DNA of 64,000 nucleotides from Voacanga thouarsii (Eukaryota; Streptophyta; Magnoliopsida; Gentianales; Apocynaceae). The position numbers and the translations under genes were made by a program. Below the pieces are notes generated by a model that ran no database searches, had not been told where the DNA came from, and saw only the letters and a program-made list of their open reading frames with translations. The stretch spans positions 2,876,501 to 2,940,500 of the forward strand of contig JANUWF010001719.1 of assembly GCA_026120185.1 (NCBI GenBank), read 5' to 3'. The stretch's first letter is position 1. Each line of letters opens with the position of its first letter. Shown in pieces: positions 59,630 to 64,000 of the stretch.

Positions 59630-59906
59630 TGTGGGAAAATATGGCTAAAGGGTGTATTTTAAGAAAGTATGACTGTAAATATTGTAACACTAGAAATAGG
59701 GAAGTTTGACATTTAAATTAGGAGATTTTGTAATCAGTGATTAGGAGATTTTGTAGACAATAATTAGGGGATTGATTAGGAGATTTTGTGAATTAATTTA
59801 TTAGGATAGTTGCTATATGTGTGCCTTAGGCAGCTTGAATATAATCAGTTTATTGTAACCTTTGAGATATATGAAAAAAGAGATTATTCTCTCTCAATTT
59901 CTTATA
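59630..59906 (+). repeat. 3' LTR of copia-2
   Basis: 277 bp, direct copy of 55320-55595 with scattered substitutions. Confidence 0.9.
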
Positions 59907-59911
59907 GAAAT

Positions 59912-62900
59912 ATATCAATTTCAATATGCTTTGTCCTATCATGTTGTATAGGATTGTGAGCAATATTGATAGCTGACTTATCACAATAAAACCTCATAGG
60001 ACCTTCCCATTTGACTCTCAAATCATCTAGAATAATCTTCAGTCCAAGTAGTTCACATAGTCCTTGAGCAATAGCCCTGAATTCTAATTTTGCAGATGAC
60101 CTTGTCACCACATTCTGCTTCTTGCTCGTCCATATCACCAAATTACCTCCAAGAAAGTACAAATATCCCATGACTGATCTTCTATCTACTAGGGAACCTG
60201 TATAGTCAGCATTGTTGCTTCTAGAGCAAAAATGTCATTCTTTTTTAACAAAATCCCTTTTCCTGGATTGCCTTTCAAGTAGTGTAGCACCCTGTAAACT
60301 ACTTGAAGATGAGATTCTCTTGGATCATGCATAAATTGACTAATTACGCTTACTGAGTATGCTATGTCTAACCGTGCATGAAAAGGTATATATGAGTCTA
60401 CCGACCAACCTTTGACACATTCTTTTATCAACAGCTAGTTCTTCTTTTGCTTCTCCCAACTTATGGTTTGGATACATTGAGGTAGACACTAGCTTACACC
60501 TAAACTTTCATGTTTCTGTCAATAAATCAGTTACATACTTCTATTGGAATATAAAAATCCCATGTCTGAAATATGCCACCTCAATACCAAGAAGGTACTT
60601 TAGTTTCTCTAATTCTTGCATCTCAAACTCTTTCGTTAGTCTCTACTTCAACTCCTATTTCTCACCCTCATCATTTCCAGTTACTATGATGTAATCTACA
60701 TACACTAGAAGAGCTATCACTCCCCCTACAATTGAATACTTAATGAAGAGAGTATGGTCACCTTAGCTTTGTTTATACCTAGAATCTTTCATAACTTTTG
60801 CAAATTCCCCAAACCATGCTCTGGGAGATTGTTTAAACCTATAAAGAGTCTTTCTCAGCTTACATAACTTTTTACTTACATTCACAACGAATGGTAGGAC
60901 GTTCATGTAAATTTCTTCATCTAAGTCACCATGGATAAATGCATTCTTAACATCATACTGTAAAAGTTGCTAATTGAAGTGAGTAGCCAATGACAATAGA
61001 ATTCTCACAATATGCATTTTCACAGTATGCATTTTCGCCACCAAAGCAAACATCTCCTAACAATCAACACTATAGGTTTGAGTGTATCCTTTGATCACCA
61101 ATCGTGCTTTATATCTCTCAAGATAGCCTTGTATTTTAGTGTGAAAATCCACTTGCAATCAACAATGTTTTTCCTTTTCGTTTATCAACAATATCCCATG
61201 TTCTATTATTTTCCAGTGCACACATTTCCTTTCTCATAGCATCCCTCTATTCCCTTTTTTACAATGCTCAGAAATAGTGTTAGGAATAGCAATGGTGTTT
61301 AAACTTACAATGAACCTTTTGTGGAGACAGACGTTTAAAAGAGACATTGTGAGATGGAAAATAGAGTGGTCGTTTAGTACATTCTTGTGTGCCTTTTCTA
61401 ATAGCAATGGGAAGGTTTAAGTCATTAGTTGGGTCCAACAAGTTGTGTGTGTAAAAGTTGGTCAAATCTTAACATGATCTCATTCCCTGGGTCTAAATTG
61501 GATTCTTAGACTTGTGTAACTCTAGAACAACCTTTCTCCTTGAATACACCTAAGAAAATCTTGAAAAATTGTGATTAAAAATAGTTGGGATAAGTGATGA
61601 CTCAGGTTCAGTAGCAGAATTAGGAGACTTACATATGATTAAAACAAACATGAGGAAGATGAAGGGTTTTAATTGGTACAAAAGACTCACAAGTACTATA
61701 TTCCATCATTGAAATCTCCCCCTGATGAGAGGACTTGGAGAAAAAATGTGTATTTTTAGCAAAAGTGACATCAGTTGAGGTGTAAAACTTTCTAGAGGAA
61801 GGATGGTAGCACTTATGTCCCTTTTGAGTGGATGAGTAACCAAGGAAGACACATTTGATTGCTCGGGGGCCTAATTTGCTTCAATGTTGATCGTAGACAT
61901 GAACAAAGGTAGTGCACCCAAATCCCAGGCATGAGATCATTAGAGGTTCGGAAATGAGGGTAGAAACTATTAAGAATATCTACGGGACTTTTGTGGTTTA
62001 ACACTTGAGAGAAGTCTATTTATCATGCATGTGGCAATGAGAACAGTCTCTCCCCAATAGGACTTAAGAACATTCTCTTGAAAGAGTAAAGCGCCGGTGG
62101 TGTTAAGGAAATATCCATTTTTCCTTTCGACTACCCTATTTTGTTGAAGTGCGTTAACTCAAGATGAATCATAGATGATTCCTTGGATTGAAAGTAGAGT
62201 GACAAAATTTGGTTGAAGTAATCTCTAGCATTGTCTGTCTTAAACCTTTTTATTTTAACTCTAAATTGGTTTTGAACCGTTGAATGGAAATTAGATATAA
62301 CAATGCCAACATCAGATTTTTGTTTAAGAAGGAAGAGTCATGTTACCCGAGTGCAATCATCAATCAAGTATACAAACCAATGAGCCCCAAAAACATTATG
62401 TATAGTAGGACCCCACATGTCACTATGAATTACATGGAAAGTATGAGAACTTCTTTTGTTGCTAATAGGAAAAGATACTCGAGTATATTTTGCCAATTCA
62501 CAAATGTCACAATAAAACTCAAAGATATCTAATCCTTGACACAAATGAGGAAACATGATTTTTAAGATCCTAAATGATGGATGACTTAACTGTAAGTGAT
62601 ACAGCCAAATAGCATCTTTATTTGAGGAACTAAGAAAAGAAGAGGATAAATTGCTCCTAGCCTTGTGGGATGATTCAAGGTAATAAAGGCCGCTTCTTTC
62701 CTTAGCAAGTCCAATCCTCCTCCCCGAGCCCTGTTCCTAAAGAACACAATCAGAAGGGGAAAAATAGCATACCATTTAAGATCATGGATAAGCTTTTGAA
62801 AGGAAACAAGGCTAGTTGATAGTTTTGGCACATGAAGGACATTTTTAAGGACAAGGTAAGTGTGATATCAATATCTTTAGAACCTGCAACAATAGCGAAA

Positions 62901-63160
62901 GAACCATTGGCCACTATAACTTTTCTATTACTGGGGCATGAGGTATTGGTGTGGAAGAGTTGAGATGTAGAAGTCATATGGTATGTGGCACTGGAGTCTA
63001 TGATCCATGAGTCAGCATAAATTTTGTTTTAAGCATTCGTGCAGAAAGAAAAAAAAAATTTACCTGAAAGAGCCAAAGAATACGCTCCAGAAGGCTTCTC
63101 AAGAGACCCTAACAAGCTTCTTAGTTTCTCAATTTCTTCACTATTAAACCCTCCTATTGC
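59912..63160 (-). pseudogene. copia-3 pol relic
   Basis: Minus strand from right to left: FNSEEIEKLRSLLGSLEKP (near 63148), protease region (TYHMTSTSQLF, near 62970), GAG-pre-integrase and zinc-binding region (FYCDICELAKYTRV, 62530), integrase start (VIHSDMWGPTIHNVFG, 62450), degenerate RT (62.0-60.5 kb), pre-RNase H (LDIAYSVSVISQFMHDPRE, near 60380) and RNase H (SSAKLEFRAIAQGLCELLGL, IAHNPIQHDRTKHIEID, near 60100-59910). Stops and shifts are frequent. It is similar enough to copia-2 to be the same lineage. The remaining RNase H tail lies beyond copia-2 at 55319-55167. Confidence 0.88.
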
Positions 63161-63370
63161 AGCATTTTCCTCAATTTTAGGAGTTAAACATGTTGAAGGA
63201 AAGAGATTTGCAGCAATTAAGGTTGCCCGAATAGGAAGTGGAGAAGAGAAAAATAAAGAGAAATGACAGCAATGAAGCTGGACACTGCAGCAATGATGGC
63301 TGCTCGAAAGAGAAGACTGTAGCAATGAAGGCTGCTCAATAGCGAAGAAGACGAATCCCAGAAAGCCTAG
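63160..63370 (-). repeat. leader repeat array of copia-3
   Basis: On the minus strand, motifs of the agcagcc(t/a)tcattgctg type occur four or five times (seen on the plus strand as cagcaatgatggctgctc and tagcaatgaaggctgctc). They lie between the primer-binding site and the FNSEE segment. The frame is open straight through from the primer-binding site into that segment. Confidence 0.75.
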
Positions 63371-63383
63371 GGCTCTGATACCA

Positions 63384-63632
63384 TGTAACAAAATATAAAA
63401 AAAGAATTCTGAATTTCTTGCTCTATGAATTGACTTTATACAATATTATATAGTAGATTACAAGAGGAAAGAATTACTGCTAAAACTAGATAAATATCTA
63501 ATCAAATCCCTCCATTTAAAGGATTAAACTAATCTAATCATATCCCTTTAATCAAGGAATTTGAAAATGATCTTCCTAATCTATTTACAACTCAATATCC
63601 TAACCAATTTATAATTCATTTACATCTTAACA
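63384..63632 (-). repeat. 5' LTR of copia-3
   Basis: 249 bp, directly repeats 54905-55154. Many of the differences are G/A or C/T transitions, as expected of old methylated DNA. Confidence 0.9.
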
Positions 63633-63732
63633 CTTTCTCTTCTCTTTCTATATTTTTTCCTAGGGTGTAAAAGATTCAAATTTTGAGATAGATTTGAGAT
63701 TTGAGAGAATTAGTTATCCATTCCAACAACCC

Positions 63733-63996
63733 ATAGGATTTGTCTTAACATTGATTTTATGATCACTTATGAACAGTCTAGGCTCTAGATGACACCTAAA
63801 CTTTGACCTCGATGCTAGCACAAAGAGATCCCAACAAAGTTAACTTCACAACACTGAGAGTCACTGCTTCTTGAGGACAATATTGGGCTACCGATTTGCA
63901 TAGGATTTGTCTTAACATCAATTTTATGATCACTTATGAATAGTCTAAGCTCCAGATGACACCTAAACTTTGACCTCAATGCTAGCACAAAGAGAT
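63733..63996. repeat. 97-bp direct repeat with 167-bp period, reaching the window end
   Basis: The block from ataggatttgtcttaaca to ctagcacaaagagat occurs at 63733-63829 and 63900-63996 with a few substitutions. The array may continue beyond the window. No coding sequence. Confidence 0.85.
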
Positions 63997-64000
63997 TGCA

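Larger units (their letters stand above)
55320..59906 (+). mobile_element. Ty1/copia retrotransposon copia-2, nested in copia-3
   Basis: LTRs 55320-55595 and 59630-59906 start TGTGGGAAAATATGG. A perfect 5-bp duplication gaaat lies at 55315-55319 and 59907-59911. The primer-binding site tggtatcagagc is at 55596-55607 and the polypurine tract ttgagggggag at 59619-59629. The insertion splits the RNase H region of copia-3, so it is the younger element. Its pol is damaged by stops and frameshifts. Confidence 0.95.
54905..63632 (-). mobile_element. Ty1/copia retrotransposon copia-3, host of a nested copia
   Basis: LTRs at 54905-55154 and 63384-63632 (TGTAACA...TTGACA / TTAACA), with a perfect 5-bp target duplication ctttc at 54900-54904 and 63633-63637. 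The element reads right to left. The primer-binding site (reverse of ggctctgatacca, 63371-63383, complementary to initiator tRNA-Met) adjoins the right LTR, and the polypurine tract (reverse of ctccccctcaag, 55155-55166) adjoins the left. The two LTRs differ at about 10% of positions by eye. RNase H is split by copia-2: it ends at HIEID near 59912 and resumes near 55319 as FIKEKFEEGLVCMSYVPSKH. Confidence 0.93.

Overview
This is plant nuclear DNA, almost certainly from a eudicot. The evidence is a P-class PPR gene, a class A1 heat-shock factor with the single phase-0 intron typical of that family, an intronless group D MAP kinase kinase, AT-rich intergenic DNA, and a dense load of plant-type transposable elements (tRNA-derived SINE, Stowaway, PIF-like, hAT, Mutator-like and Ty1/copia elements). 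The species cannot be told from the sequence. Gene boundaries are read by eye and splice sites are inferred.

Layout. 0-4 kb: the 3' end of an intron-free PPR gene, then decayed exons that look like an HMG-box protein (2.57-3.26 kb, with a SINE in its intron) and an ascorbate peroxidase (3.64-3.96 kb). 5.59-5.94 kb: a convincing but unrecognised terminal coding exon. 6.3-10.8 kb: a MITE nest, with a frameshifted and truncated GH18 chitinase pseudogene on the minus strand (7.2-7.9 kb) and five Stowaway-like MITEs, one of them inside a 77-bp tandem repeat.

11.9-21.1 kb: the most notable object, a complete 9.2-kb Mutator-like element (MULE). It has ~190-bp terminal inverted repeats, a near-perfect 9-10 bp target duplication and a broken FAR1-type transposase. 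On the opposite strand it carries pieces of cellular genes: a FUSC-family membrane protein fragment and an intact short ORF with an RNase H1 N-terminal domain. 21.1-25 kb: AT-rich DNA with PIF-like MITEs.

25-32.1 kb: a decayed minus-strand Ty1/copia element whose 3' LTR is split by a 1.77-kb solo-LTR-like insertion; a second copy of that insertion lies at 37.8-39.7 kb. 32.5-33.9 kb: a mudrA-type transposase relic split by a long (ATT)n microsatellite. 34.2-37.6 kb: an hAT transposase relic. 41.6-42.8 kb: a non-autonomous hAT element with 8-bp TSD.

44.2-52.7 kb is the gene-rich part: an HSFA1-type heat-shock factor (two exons, 3.7-kb intron, two upstream ORFs) followed on the same strand by a MKK7/MKK9-type MAPKK. 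Both are intact and are the only complete protein-coding genes I can defend. 54.9-63.6 kb: a textbook nest of two copia elements, a plus-strand one (55320-59906, TSD gaaat) inside a minus-strand one (54905-63632, TSD ctttc). Both lack most or all of gag and share a leader built of repeated AGCAGCC..CATTGCTG motifs. The window ends in a 97-bp direct repeat.

The intact genes act in unrelated pathways: organelle RNA processing, heat-shock transcription and MAPK signalling. Nothing suggests that they form a functional cluster.
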